Assembly (NCBI GenBank): GCA_030549495.1
Contig: JAUIRK010000942.1
Span: 62,001-126,000, forward strand
DNA from: Nectonema munidae
Taxonomy: Eukaryota; Nematomorpha; Nectonematoida; Nectonematidae
DNA: 64,000 nucleotides
Reading direction: 5' to 3'
The position numbers and the translations under genes were made by a program. The notes below the pieces were generated by a model. The model saw only the letters and a program-made list of their open reading frames with translations, had not been told where the DNA came from and made no database searches. Numbering within the stretch: position 1 is the first letter of the stretch; each line of letters begins with the position of its first letter. This document shows, piece after piece, positions 1 to 11,989 of this stretch.

Positions 1-3000
1 GCAAAAGTCGTACTTTGGAAAGTGAAGCTGAGTTCTGGTTTGAAGAGCAAGAGAACCATGAAAATAAAAATGTTTTAAAAGATGAAAGAAGTGATAAGAA
101 GGATACTGAGTGGGCTTTTAAGAATGAAATTATAGAAAGTGCCTTTAAAAATGAAAATATAGAAAGTACTTTTAATCAAAATTTAGAAAGTCCTTTCAAG
201 AATGAAAATACAGAAAGCCTTTTTGAGAACGATAATACAGAAAGCCTTTTTAAAAACGAAAATACAGAAAGCGTTTTTAAGAATGAAAATACAGAAAGCG
301 TTTTTAAGAATGAAAATATAAAAACCGTTTTCAAGAACGAAAATTTAGAAAGTGCTATTAAAAATGAAAAAACTGAAGACGCCTTTTCCGCAAAATTTCC
401 TAGAAAAGAAGAAACAGATGCATCCTACATGAAATCATATGAACAAGTTAATGGAACGTCCCTTATACAAAACAAAGAATTGGAGGAAGATAAGAGCATG
501 GAATCCGGGAATGATAATGAAAACAACTGCAATGGACATTCGTTGCATGCTAAGGGGAGATATGATGGAAAAAAGGAAGGACGATTACAGCTCTTGCTGA
601 AGGTAGTCAACAAGAAGAAGAGAATCGACAATGCGAAATACTGGAAAAAGGCTTGGCTCAGCATCAGCGAAAAAGATAACAAACTTTCGCTATTCATCAG
701 TGAAGAGGAGAAGACACCGTTTCAAGAAATAGTTTTACTCTCAACGTGTGGTGTTTCCGACATAACGAGGCAGCCGTATGATAACTACACAAAAATTCAC
801 GTGATTAAGCTTCAATTCTTTTTGTACAAAGAAAAAATTGGCTACCAAAACACATTTGAAGGATTAAATAAAAGAATGAAGCCAAAGTTAATAGCTCCAA
901 TAGATCACGTGGCTCTGCCGACAACACTCTTAAAGTTAGGCTCATTTGATTATGATGTATTGAAGGAAATTGAAATAAGGATAGAGGATATCTTATTTTC
1001 AATGAAAGTGTATCGAGAAAAAATGTCCACGTATGCCAAAGAAGACATATCTTTTACGGTGATTGAAGAATACAGCGCTAAAATTGCTGAAACCGGTCTT
1101 CTAGTGAAAAGTAGTGAGTGTAGTGTTCGCATGTTCGCCCTCGCTTTTGTCTCTGGAATGCCATATGTAGAAGTCGGCTTGAATGACGCTAAAAGGCAGG
1201 GTAAAGAAGTTGTGGGGAGGAAAGATATTGTCCCGTGCATCTCAGAAGAATGGATTCATATTGAAAACGCCAAATTTCATTGTGTTGTGCAAGAAGTGGA
1301 CTTCAACGAAAAAACGATACTCAAAATGCAAATGTTAGACGCACGCCAATTTGAATTCATTAGATTCACAACAACGCCATCATACTACCTGGAGCTTCCC
1401 TTACAGATTCGGATTAATATGAATTTGGTAGAAAAGAATCTAAAGATCACGGCTGAAGTCACGTGCACTTGCTTTGAAAGTAAAAAAGATATGCCCTTAG
1501 CGTTCTGTGAAAACATTCAAATACGAATCCCACTCGTCGAACAGTGGATCTACTTATTTCGGTAAGAACATTTTTAAACAATAAATATCTTTACTTAGTA
1601 TAACTTTAAAAGTTACATTATAACTTTTATTAAAATTTAAAATTATTCTTACTAAAAGTTATATACTTTTACTCTCAAAGTGAGTATTTCAGGCTAGCCT
1701 TATGATAGCCACACGAAAATTCACGTGATTAAGCTTTCATTCTTCTTGTACAAAGAATTTTTTAGGAATAAAAGAATAGAAAGCGCTTTTAAGAATGAAG
1801 ATATTGAAGACAGCTTTTCAGGAAAACTTCGAAAAAAACATCCATCTTACACGAATGTTATTTGAGTTTAATTTCATAAATAATATAACTATACAAAAGT
1901 CTTCTATATATATATAGTATTCTATAGTTGCTTAGTAAGACAGAAATTGGCATTATCTTAATAGAAAATTTCATGGCATAAGTTATTCCTTATGTATACA
2001 TCTGTTTTATACCAAAAGATTTCCTTTCAAACTGAAGGATCTCCTATGAAATGTCAGATTTTTTCGTATATAAAGTCCTTTATATTTAGGAACGAAATTA
2101 ATATTCAATTTGTTCTTTACTCGAATATTCTTGGAAGAAAAATTTTTTGCTTTCCTAAAATTTAACATGAAGACTTTTGTAAAAATAAGGCTACTTTTAT
2201 AGGTGTCTGTTTCCTTGACGTAGAATTAATTTTATATTTATTACTCTATTAGAGAAGAAAAGATTTTTAAATATGGAACAAAGCATTCAAAGAGAACGTT
2301 TGGAGGGAAAATAAAAGGCATTGAAAGACTCAAATTAAACTCGCATTCTCCAAATTCACAATTTCTACGCACATCTACGGGCTTAGCAAAATACGAGCAC
2401 GTGTACAAATGCCTGGTTTGGCGAATCAACAAACTTCCATCAAAGAAAAGTAGAGATTTATCTTAGATCATTGCTATAACATATTTTTTATTACATTTCA
2501 GAGGTATATAAAACAGACTTTTTAACATGCAACATAGACTTCATGCCACATGATATCATCCCTGATACATGGAAAACAACCTGTGCTATAGCTCAAGTCG
2601 AATACAAAATGCCACTAACATATGTGTCCAGAAGTCAAATCAGATCCGTCGCTATTTACAGTTCATCCCATGTAGAAAGATATGTCAGGTAATTTTAAAT
2701 TATTTACACAGAGAATGCAACTACGATCCACTTATATTCCTAAACGGTAATGAAAATCATTGGCACACAATTTTGGCAAAAATATGGTAAATGCTCTTTT
2801 TGCCCGAGTGGAAAGTATGATTAGGCGGACATTTTAGTGATTGTTTAGTTGAGTTTACGTAAAGTTAGACATAGACTTGAAACCCTATCGTAGTGTTTAC
2901 CATCCGATCTAGTGAGATAAATGTAATCCCCACGTGATTACAGTAGGCGTATTCTTTTGCTAGCGTTCATGAAACAGCAAAAAAGAACATCGTCTTCAAC

Positions 3001-4363
3001 CCATTTACGGCCAATGTTCCTATTTTGGAACATAAGTAATTTCATCTTCGTCTGCGTTTTTTAAGATATCGTCTGCTTTGCTCGGCCTTAAATGGGTTAT
3101 CACCAAAGTCTTAAATTTGAAGGCAGTTAGGTAACATGTGTTGATTGAACTCGCAGGACTAAAACAAGCTAATCAGTACTGAGATCTCTTAGGGTTTGCG
3201 ATAAGAGTTAGTGGGAGAGAAAGAGCGTTTCGCTCATCATATCAATTTACAACGTTTAATCCTCATAAAGCAAAACAAACAGCTGCCACCCACCAATCAT
3301 ATTTTACTTGAGCACATAACATTTCAAAAATTAACATACAATGAGTAAATGCCTAGGATTAGAGAAGTTACATAAAAGCTTGTTTTAAATTTTGATAATT
3401 TAAAATCAAATCAAATTTTAAATATGTAAAAATATGAGAAAAGCTCCAGTTTTACTTGTGTTTCATTAAATTGCTGAATAAAACTAGAGCTTAATTTTTC
3501 CGAGGTTTAACGAGCCCAGGTATGTAATTTGAAATAGTATTGGTTAATATTCCCTCGAAAATGAACTTATAATTCTTCATCTTAAAATTAATTTTAAGTA
3601 TTGTGTTATATTTAAAATACCTAAAAAAAATTAAAAAGGTCAAAAAATTCGAGTTTTGCTGGAGTTCTTCATAGATTAAATTCAGTTTTCCTATTTCTGA
3701 CTATGTTTCATTTTAATCAACATCTTTTTACTTCACACATACAACAACCTCTCCTGGCCTTGGAACTAAGAATTTGAAGCTACCTTACTCTAGCCATATG
3801 TGAAGGCCTACTCATGGAGACAGCAGTATCTTGAGGTGCTGCATTAGGTTCAATAAGAAGCTGAAAATTGCGCTTTATTGATGATACTCAAAATAATCTT
3901 TGCTAATAACTCTGCTAGATATGTTGTAACAACTAATTAAATTACGTAACTAAACAATTTAACTAAACTGACTGGTAGACAAACTAACACACTTAAAAAC
4001 AAATACCAACCCATTTAAACCAAGAACAGCTTTTCATTTAGCATCCGTTGTATAGAGCAAGAATTGTACACTTGTAATCTTTTCGTGTTTCCACATACTT
4101 AAAAAGAACATGCATTTTTTACTGGCGATAAAGTTGCAAACTCTTTAATCAATGCTCATTTTTCATTAAAAAATAGATATGTGGCAAAGCATAGCTTAAG
4201 TCTGGACATATCTCATACCAGTTTCAAGGAAGTCCAACAATACAAAGAAGCGGCAAAAGTTCTTGGAAATATGGAAAACTCAACAGTCAACTCGAACAAG
4301 ATAGCAGAAGATTCTTCCGTTTATTCAACACAAGATGAAGACAGTAGCGATCCTGAGGATTAA
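1..4363 (+). CDS. stnB: Stonin / stoned B-like endocytic adaptor, C-terminal part (5' end outside window)
   Basis: Stonins are clathrin-associated adaptors that sort synaptic vesicle proteins such as synaptotagmin during endocytosis. The frame is open at the left edge, so no start is visible. Exons as read: 1-1561, 2253-2449, 2502-2688, 4177-4363. Each junction has GT-AG ends and restores an arginine or lysine codon (CG|A, A|AG, AG|A). Exon 1 holds an acidic low-complexity region with a nine-residue repeat (about nt 115-370), then a stonin homology domain (about nt 580-840), then the start of the mu-homology domain, with FVSGMPYVEVGLND near nt 1145 and GKEVVGRKDIVP near nt 1200. Exons 2-4 finish that domain (KIKGIERLKL, LAKYEHVYKCLVWRINKLP, VERYVRYVAKHSLSLDI), closely following the family order. 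The tail is acidic. All pieces match the family, so confidence is high; the exact AG used at 2502 is less sure. Confidence 0.9.
115..370 (+). repeat. In-frame 27-bp coding repeat in the stonin N-terminal region
   Basis: About ten tandem copies of a nine-residue unit of the type VFKNENTES are read in frame, for example AFKNENIES, PFKNENTES, LFKNENTES, VFKNENTES. The repeats are charged and lie before the folded stonin domains, so the segment is probably disordered. Short Phe-containing motifs in such regions can bind AP-2 or other adaptors, but no canonical DPF or NPF motif is seen in the units. Confidence 0.8.
1683..1865 (+). pseudogene. Scrambled copy of stonin exon 1 pieces inside stonin intron 1
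   Basis: Within intron 1, nt 1693-1760 repeat the exon sequence around nt 770-835 (residues like YDNYTKIHVIKLQFFLYKE), and nt 1767-1855 resemble the repeat region and following sequence around nt 270-430 (residues like ESAFKNEDIEDSFSGKL). The two pieces are in the opposite order to exon 1 and separated by a few bases. The copy has stops and cannot be part of the protein. It looks like debris from a local tandem duplication followed by deletion. Confidence 0.75.
3000..3096. mobile_element. Short piggyBac-like MITE in stonin intron 3
   Basis: The ends read CCCATTTACGGCC and GGCCTTAAATGGG, an inverted repeat, flanked by TCAA and TTAT, which look like decayed TTAA target copies. The interior (GTTCC.. 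TTTGGAACATAAG.. CATCTTCGTCTGCG) is clearly homologous, in reverse orientation, to the element at 58244-58372, which keeps perfect TTAA flanks. Confidence 0.75.
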
Positions 4364-4553
4364 AGTTCTCCTTTTCCTGTAATAGATCTCACAGGCACTG
4401 CACATGCCCTATCTCTCGATTAAGGTATTGGATGCGCTCTGAATGAGAGTGAGAAATGCATTTCTTTAAAACAAATCATATCTACTCATTTTTTATCTGT
4501 TACATCAACCCAAACTCTCTCTTACCTTGATGTTTTTCTAACAAATAAGTTTA

Positions 4554-4559
4554 AATAAA
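4554..4559 (+). terminator. Likely poly(A) signal AATAAA for the stonin gene
   Basis: AATAAA lies about 190 bases after the stonin stop codon. The opposite-strand Angel gene has its own AATAAA within 20 bases of its stop (about 4611-4616), so the two genes converge with little space between their 3' ends. Confidence 0.5.
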
Positions 4560-4627
4560 ATTCAATAAGATGGATGAGAAGAAATGCGAGCAATAACATT
4601 TACTACACAGGCCTTTTATTAATAAAA

Positions 4628-7600
4628 CTAGAAAGGATTAAAATTGTGGGAAAGAGTGAAAACAGCACCCAGAGGCACGTGGTCAGATGAGGTATGGAAA
4701 TCAGGCAAAGTTGGGAAGGATAAGTTTGATATGTGCAAAGGGGAGTAGCGTTTAACGAGAGTTATTTTGAAATTTGAGCAATTATTATTGGATCTTTTTT
4801 GACAATCACTGGAGGAGTACCAAATGAAGTCCACAATCTTTGCTTCTTTTCCGCACAAAGATGTGAGGTGAGCTTCAGGAAGCCAAGAATCATAAACAGG
4901 ACTGAAGTGAAAAGAATGCTTCATAATATTGCACGATTCATTTACAGCAGTCAAATCAGGGGAAAAGCTTTGCTCATTGTTAGAGGCCTGAAGATGGTCG
5001 TTGATGTCATTGTTCTCAATTTTTTTATTCTTGGGATTGAAAATTTTTAAATTTTCATTCAGGGAAGTTTTTACTATAGATGTTTGGTTATTGCAGTTTA
5101 GCCAATGCACCATATTTCGCGTCAACAAGCAATTTGGTGGCAAATCTAAACACAAAAACGTTTAAATATGAAATTGTGTCGATACATAGAGGCGTAACAA
5201 GAGTATCCAGCGTGCTGGACAAATGAGCAAACGAAACCTTTGACATCTTTTTTTAAAAGATAAACATTTTATCCTAGCTTTGATAAAATCAATAGTTGGG
5301 AAAAATGGACGCTGAAAAGGTATCCACATACTCCATCTTAGTTACGTCTCTCTGTTCAAAGGACAGATATAATTACAATTCAAGCTGTGGATGAGTGATG
5401 AGATGCGATTTGCGTGAGCTTGGACATTTATGCTATTGCTGAGAGTGTTAGTTTCGCCAAATAAATAAGGCCCACTTGATACATCTAACGTCAAAGAATC
5501 ACATAAAAAGGGAATCGCAAAGAGAGGGCAGTGCTTACTCGGAGCGGAGAGAAATTGATACTCTGGGTCGTCAAGTGAGAAATTGAAGTCGCCACATAAA
5601 ATGACTGGAAGTTGTTGAAATGGATTGAAGCACTTGCACAACGCATTATTTGAAGAATTGAAATCGTTTACACGCGTTACAACTTCGTCAATTTTAGACA
5701 AAAATATGTGCAGTTGTGCTATTCGCGTGTCTTTTCTGAAATAGAAATGAAAAATAGTTAAGAGCTAAAATAGTTAATAGTTATGGGATCTTATGTTGCA
5801 AGAAAAAAATCCACCTATTTTTCTTTATTTGTGGCGGCAAACATCCACAAAAAATTGACAGCTAAATAAAATTTCCTTAGATTATTTCCAAAGATACACA
5901 AGGCTAAAAAGAATAATTTCAGGCTTACAATTTTCCATAACTTCATTTAATAATTATTATTATGACAAATCGTTTTACAAAGGGCAAATAAGAAAAATGA
6001 AAGAAAACAGTGTTTTTGAATAAACCTAGTTAGACCTTCTTTAGTTCGTTGTTAATTTAAGCAATAAACAAGAAGCGCGTGTTTGTCAACCTTAGGTTAG
6101 AAGACTGGAATAAGTTGGCAATGTCGAGTTTGAGTTATTTCAAGCGTGATTTCTCACAAAATTTCATTCGTTATAAAGAGGTGCTTAAATACCTCTTCGC
6201 CCTTTCTTCTATGTTTATGTTTGAAATAGGCTGGCCTCATTAGAGTTTTTCCTCCTCGCCGTTTTACATGATCTTGTCACTACTTCAAGATACAACAAAA
6301 GCAAGATTTAAAGCGCCTCCTATTAGATTGGTGCCATTTTTAAATTTGATCAAATTTTATAAACTTAAAGATGGATTTTAGATCAATAAAATAAAAAGCT
6401 AACTTCTAAATTACTTTCAAAGCAAAGTTTACTGGCGATGCAAAAGGATTGGGACAAATGGGTGTAAATACGAATTGAGAATTTCGAAGACAACGCTGTT
6501 GAAACAACTACCCTATAAAGAGTAGCATGACAAAAAAGTATTCGATGAAGAGAAGAAGAAAATGAACAGGAGGTAAAAGTGATATCGAAGTCTTAGATAA
6601 ATCTTTCCAGAAAGTTGGGAATTTCAAGGATGTGTGATATAATTTACAAATCTAATATAGTTCCATTTAGAATACTCAACAAAAACACTGTCTTTTATTT
6701 AAACCTTTTGATTGATTTATTAAAAATCAAAATGTATCTTTTCATTTTAATTCTTTGCTCAAGAAAAAATTCTTTTCTTTATAATGCTGACTAAATAGTG
6801 TTTAAAAGTTCATCCCTAATATTTTACACGTCTGTTGAAATTTGCATTTAAAGAAGTTTTAGAGCTTTCGAATTTCAAAAATATAAATATAATTTGGGGA
6901 GAGAATGAAGCAAGGGAAATTGAATCGTTTGCTACACTGCTAAAACAAAGTAAAGTAAACGAAAAGTAATGGTGTGTAATGTGGCAGAATCAAGGGAAAC
7001 AGGCCAAGAAAGAGAAACCTTTTGCGATTGAAGAGTAGATGCGTCGTCGCTACACAAAACATGGGGTGGTGCGCAAGGACTTTCCTCAGTGAAAAGAGAC
7101 AAATCAATCCAACATGTCCTCTCTTGAGAGCGCTAACTTCCTTCACTTGGAATTCGACAGGGACGAAATCACTCAACACGAACTTCGCGCTGTTGTAAAA
7201 AACAGCACAGCCATCGCTTTTATCATTTTCGGTTTTCTTCTTGAAAACCCCCTCGTATCCTTTCAATGCAAAGAAAACAAAGCTAAACAGCAACGCTATA
7301 TTTTAATCAAATCGCCATTCTTTTCATGAGGTATATAGAGGAATGAAAAAGAAGTTTGTTTTAAAAATTCTTTTTAAAGATTACATAAAACTTAAAAGAA
7401 TAATTATTATCTACAAAATATATATTCGATATACTCTATATACTAGGTATAAAGAGCAAAAAAAATTCAGAAGGACAAATTATACTCCTTTAAGTACTAC
7501 AGTAGAAGTGTCCTAGTTTATCTTCTCTAGCTCTAATTACTATAAATTGAAGGTTTGTAGCAAATTTACTTCCAAACATATATATGGAGCTATCTATACC

Positions 7601-8778
7601 CTAGAAATATTGTTAGGGTATCATAACTTTTTTGACATAAACTCAAATGATTTGAAATTTTGAATTAAAGTTAGGAACTATATGGCAAAGCGCAGTATAA
7701 AATTTCATGCAATTTGGAAAATTGTAGGATATTCATTTTTAACTACAGATTTTCTACATTTAAAATATGATGCTTTCGGAGTTTGCTAAAGTCTTAATGT
7801 TTGATTAGTTCTTCAGAAAAAAAGTTCTTGAAAATAGAAAGTGATGTAAAGTCCAGCACCATTTGTAGGAGTTGGAGAGGGCATAAGCTGGTTATTACTA
7901 ACATGATATTAAAGATCCAGTTAACGATAAAAATCATGCATTAAATAAATACGTGCATAATTTTAATAAAGATAAATTAATTAGTGAAATTTATTGACTC
8001 ATAAAATTAGTGAAATCCTATACGAAGTTAATAATAATAAGTATAATCAATGAACACATATCTGATAGCAAAGCGAACTTTTGCCGTAAATAGAGAAAAA
8101 CAGGATGGGGTTTGAATTTGGGGCGCACACCACGAGGAAAGGCACATTGACAACCACCTTCCAAACCTTATTTCAAAACGGCGTAATGCTTTCTTTTCGC
8201 CGTCCTAACAATTTGAGTCGTAACACTGCGTTTTAGCTTTAAATTGTTTATTTTCATTTTCTCCACTAAATTAACATTAACGCCTTCATCATGGCAACGC
8301 TTTCATCTTTTAAATCATTAAAAAAATCGTCACACCCCGAACCGCTAAATTTCAAACATCTGGATTCGAACAAAAAATAAAATATGCATTACCATGGTAA
8401 CGCAAACAAGGCTGGAAGAATTGAAAAAAGTGATTGTCCTGCACTTCTTGGAGACAATAAATCTGTTCGCGGTACAAAGAAAATATGAAGGAAAGGAAAG
8501 TGAAACGAAAAAAAGAATAATTACATCGGCTTTCAAGTGAAGTATTTCACTGATTAAATTAGAACTGCGGTACTCCCATGCCAAAAACTTCTTTGGAATT
8601 CCGTCGTAAAGGTACTGGTTTTTTTGTAAGAGATCTTGAGCAAGGATGTTGTAGGTGATGACTTTTATGTTGGCTATCTTACACCTCTGTACTCTTTTGT
8701 CAAATCCTTTGCTCTTGACTTCTTCCCAAATTCGATTTCGTGAAAAATTTCTCATTACATAAAGACGAGCTGGCCACT
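4628..8778 (-). CDS. angel: Angel-family (CCR4/EEP) phosphatase or nuclease
   Basis: Angel proteins belong to the endonuclease/exonuclease/phosphatase fold shared with CCR4 deadenylases; vertebrate ANGEL2 removes 2',3'-cyclic phosphates from RNA ends. Exons on the - strand: 8778-8525, 8462-8393, 7259-7019, 5735-5377, 5145-4628; introns are GT-AG and all phases fit. Motifs in order: ITYNILAQDLL, then KADIYCLQEVQ (catalytic Glu) spanning a 62-bp intron, GYEGVFKKKT, DGCAVFY, THLLFN, LPVILCGDFN (Asp, Asn), VDFIWY, and SSDHVPLGAVF (Asp-His) near the C-terminus. The set of catalytic residues is complete. Counting from the ATG at 8755 the protein is about 472 residues, near family length. The frame is also open upstream of that ATG to a splice acceptor near 8779, so a further 5' exon may exist. 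The final exon carries a polar insert before the last domain strands. Confidence 0.9.
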
Positions 8779-9094
8779 CTAAAAAATAAAATCAATAGCA
8801 TATCCACGAATGTCGACTGTCTTTTGACTTGAATAAAATTATATTCTCACATGTTTGAAGTCTTGCCGAATTATTCAGATAAGCTAGAAAAAGTTTTATT
8901 CCCATTGACTCCAAGAAAAAATGTAATTTCTTTGCCACGAATATTAGTTGTTAAATAGGTAGGTTAGTAAGATTAGTTAACAAAATTTGACTCAACTCAG
9001 AAATAAAAGTACTTACAAAAATCGGACTCAAAGTCAGACTCTAACTCTGAAAACTTTAAAACGTCTCAGACTCTTTAAAAATTTATACTTCCAG

Positions 9095-9965
9095 CAGGGG
9101 CGCACATCCTCAAAATTAATGGGGGCGGGGCGAAATTTTTTTCTTGCAATTTTCAAAATTAGTGGTCTGAAAATACCACGGGAGACCAAATATTCAAGCA
9201 ATCCTTTAAAATACAGTGTATTCAGCGCATACCTAAAGTCCTAAATCTATAAGACTAATTAATATTTTTTTTTACAAAATTGGTGAATTTAAATACTATA
9301 CTTCCAGCGAAAATATTTTAATTAAATTTGCATATCGAATATAGTGCGCAGAAAAAATGCCCCCAATTAAAAAGTAGGAAAAAATGCCCCCAATTAAAAA
9401 GTAAGAAAAAATGCCCCAATTTAAAATTAGGAAAAAATGCCCCAACACAAAAAAATTCAAAAAATTATTAATTAAAATTTTTAAAAAAGATATGTCAAAT
9501 AAAGATTTTTTGTAAAAAAAAAGTTAACTTTTCATCTAAAACATTTAAAATTTAATTAAAGTAAACTAAAAAACTCAGCATACGGCAATTTTTTAAATAC
9601 AAAAAATTTTTTTATAAAACAGCAAATATTTTTGGACTTTGTGTCAGGGGCGCACTTTCTAATATAATTTGTATTTTAATTGATTTAAAGAACACATTCC
9701 CACAAAGCTGCACATTTGCTATTGTTTTCAAGAACTTTATAAAGAAAAAACCCTATAGATTAAGAAATTTAGCCTTTCAAAACGGTACCAAATAAAAATA
9801 TTTATATAATTAAAAAAAATCCTGAAAATCAAAAATTAGGGGGCATTTTTTCCTACTTTTTAATTGGGGGCATTTATTTCGGGGGCATTTTTACCTACAA
9901 CCATCGAATATACACTAGTTAAACCCCCCCCCCCCCCCACCCTCGCCCCCGGATGTGCGCCCCTG
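9095..9965. mobile_element. hAT-type non-autonomous element (MITE) with 8-bp target duplication
   Basis: The ends are CAGGGGCGCACATCC and GGATGTGCGCCCCTG, a perfect 15-bp inverted repeat, flanked on both sides by the 8-bp direct repeat ACTTCCAG (9087-9094, 9966-9973). An 8-bp duplication with a CAGGGG end is the signature of hAT elements. The interior has no gene. It contains short tandem units around AAAAAATGCCCC (9349-9445) that recur inverted near 9838-9890, plus a long C-run near the right end. Confidence 0.9.
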
Positions 9966-9973
9966 ACTTCCAG

Positions 9974-11210
9974 CTTCGACTAAAGAAGGACACATAGAGA
10001 ACGGTGGGAATTTTAAAAGGAGCATAAGTGATTTAAAGAATCACTATGATGTGGTTTTATTATTCTGCAATTTGAAGCTTAAAAAGTAAAAACGCATTAT
10101 CAAACTTTCAAGGAATACTTCTGTACGGTAAAGTCATTGCAAACGGTGATGACAAATTCTTATATAGTACTTACAAAAGCATACTTTTTTCTTTATCTGG
10201 TTTTTAAACTTTTCAGGGTTATAATTTTGTTTAATGAAAAAAGGAAACTTAGTATGAACGAGATTGAGAATAGGTGTGAGTAAATCAAAAAAACGATGTA
10301 ACTAATGGATGTGAAAAAAATTTAATCCAAAAGTACAAATAAATTGCAACTTTTCAATCGGAAATTAAAAAATTAATGTGAGATTTCAGAAATAATTTAA
10401 CAGTCCATCAATTGAAGAGGTACAAAAATTGATTAAGATTTTATTAGATTACTTGAATTAAGAGAAAAAAATAGTTTTTGCATCGTTTTTTATATCGTTG
10501 ATGTCTAAATGTGTAACCTTGGAAAGAAAATTATGATATATCTTTGGTGTGAATTTGTCAAGGTTAACTTGATTTTTTAATTTCCTTCACTCTGAAACGC
10601 ATACTTGTGAAGCATAATAGACTTTATACAATTTATCATTTTCAAAGTTTTAACATCAGCTTAGAAACGCATTAAGATCGTAGTGAATGGTAAGGTAGAA
10701 AAAGATCACATGTTCAAAACGACGCTGTTCTTAGCGTTGTCCAGGAAAAAAATTGAACGCGGTGAATGAAAACCAAAATGACTAATTATAATTATTAATC
10801 GACTGGCTAACATAGCAAGAAATCTAATAGCTACTAGACTAACTTATCTAGTACACATTCGAAAGGAATTTGGAGGCAATGAAGACACCTGAACTGAATA
10901 CATAAAAAGATAGCGTATTGGCAAATAATCACCTAGCCATAAAAATAACTAATTAAATCAAATGAAACTAGGGTTCAGAGTTTTCACTTGGTATGACAAA
11001 TCAAAAAAATTGAGAAAATTTAAAACATTATTTTCAAAACATCTCACATTTAGTGTATTTGATAATTAAAAATATATAAAATAATTTCTATAATTCAATG
11101 TATTAGAATGTTATTGATACCATATTACCCTGATCAATGAGGCACTTGTGCATATGTGCAGAATACAGATTATATTATCTGTTGAAAGTAGTTTTACGGT
11201 TATATTATTT
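9974..11210. other. Gene-free AT-rich stretch
   Basis: No coding sequence, RNA gene or recognisable transposon end was found here. It is AT-rich and has only short open frames with no family resemblance. Confidence 0.5.
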
Positions 11211-11499
11211 TACTAATTAAAGAAAAAATGGGTTAAACCAGAGGCAAGCACACTGTGAAAATTATTTGGAATTGTAAAACGAGCTTGTTAAAAATTGGAG
11301 TTAAACGATTTCATTGTTTGAATATCAATAATAGAAATTTCTATGGAATATTTCATCTTAAAAAATTTGTCTTAATTAGTTTACTAATTATTGTCGTTTT
11401 AATGATTCTAGTAGCATGTACAGTAGTTTTCGGCTTTATATGCGAATTTTTCCAATTAAATTTTGTAACATCGATCAAAAAAATTAAAAGTTCCATAAC
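11211..11499. repeat. Dispersed ~290-bp repeat, copy 1
   Basis: This segment is about 93-95 percent identical by eye to 33056-33345, starting at TACTAATTAAAGAAAAAATG in both. A 109-codon open frame runs through this copy, but the second copy has small insertions and deletions that break the frame, so it is not treated as a gene. Confidence 0.85.
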
Positions 11500-11989
11500 T
11501 AATAATTTTATCTTTATTTTATACCATTTTTTTGAGAATCTAACCACTTATTCTTATACACTAAAAAGAATGAAAAAATTATAATACCAAGTTTTCTAAC
11601 TTTAGTTCTGTTTTACATTTTTGATAGAAATTATCTCAGAAAAGTTATGTAATTTGGATGTATTTTTAATTTATTTTTCTCAATTAAACATTTTTTAGGA
11701 AGAGGGAACAACTGAAAATTAATAAATCATTTTTTTCATTCAATAAATTTCCAATTTTTTTTATTGTTAATTGATATCTTTACCCCTTTTCTACACATAA
11801 TTTAGAGAATGTGCGCATCTATTTGAAGTGAGAAGGAAGGAGCTATATATAAGTCCTCATTCATTGTTGACGTTAAGCATAGGGCGGGGGTTAAAGTTTA
11901 CATTAATCTTAAGTAAGAATGAAATAGAATAGACAAGAGAGCAGTAGGAATTCAGGAAAATTTGTTGTCTGTTTTGGAAGACGCTTGAA

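Noticed and set aside
2569-2790. Open frame of 73 codons on + overlapping stonin exon 3
   Set aside because: It is another frame over stonin exon 3 and the following intron; the exon joined to 4177 gives the conserved stonin C-terminus instead.
8345-8530. Apparent frameshift in Angel between the Glu motif and GYEGVF
   Set aside because: Counting the T-run (six T on the - strand at about 8431-8436) and placing a 62-bp intron gives a continuous frame, NHFFQFFQPCLRYHGYEGVF, so no frameshift is needed.
11255-11584. 109-codon open frame with a hydrophobic stretch
   Set aside because: It lies in a dispersed repeat whose second copy (33056-33345) breaks the frame; no family resemblance.
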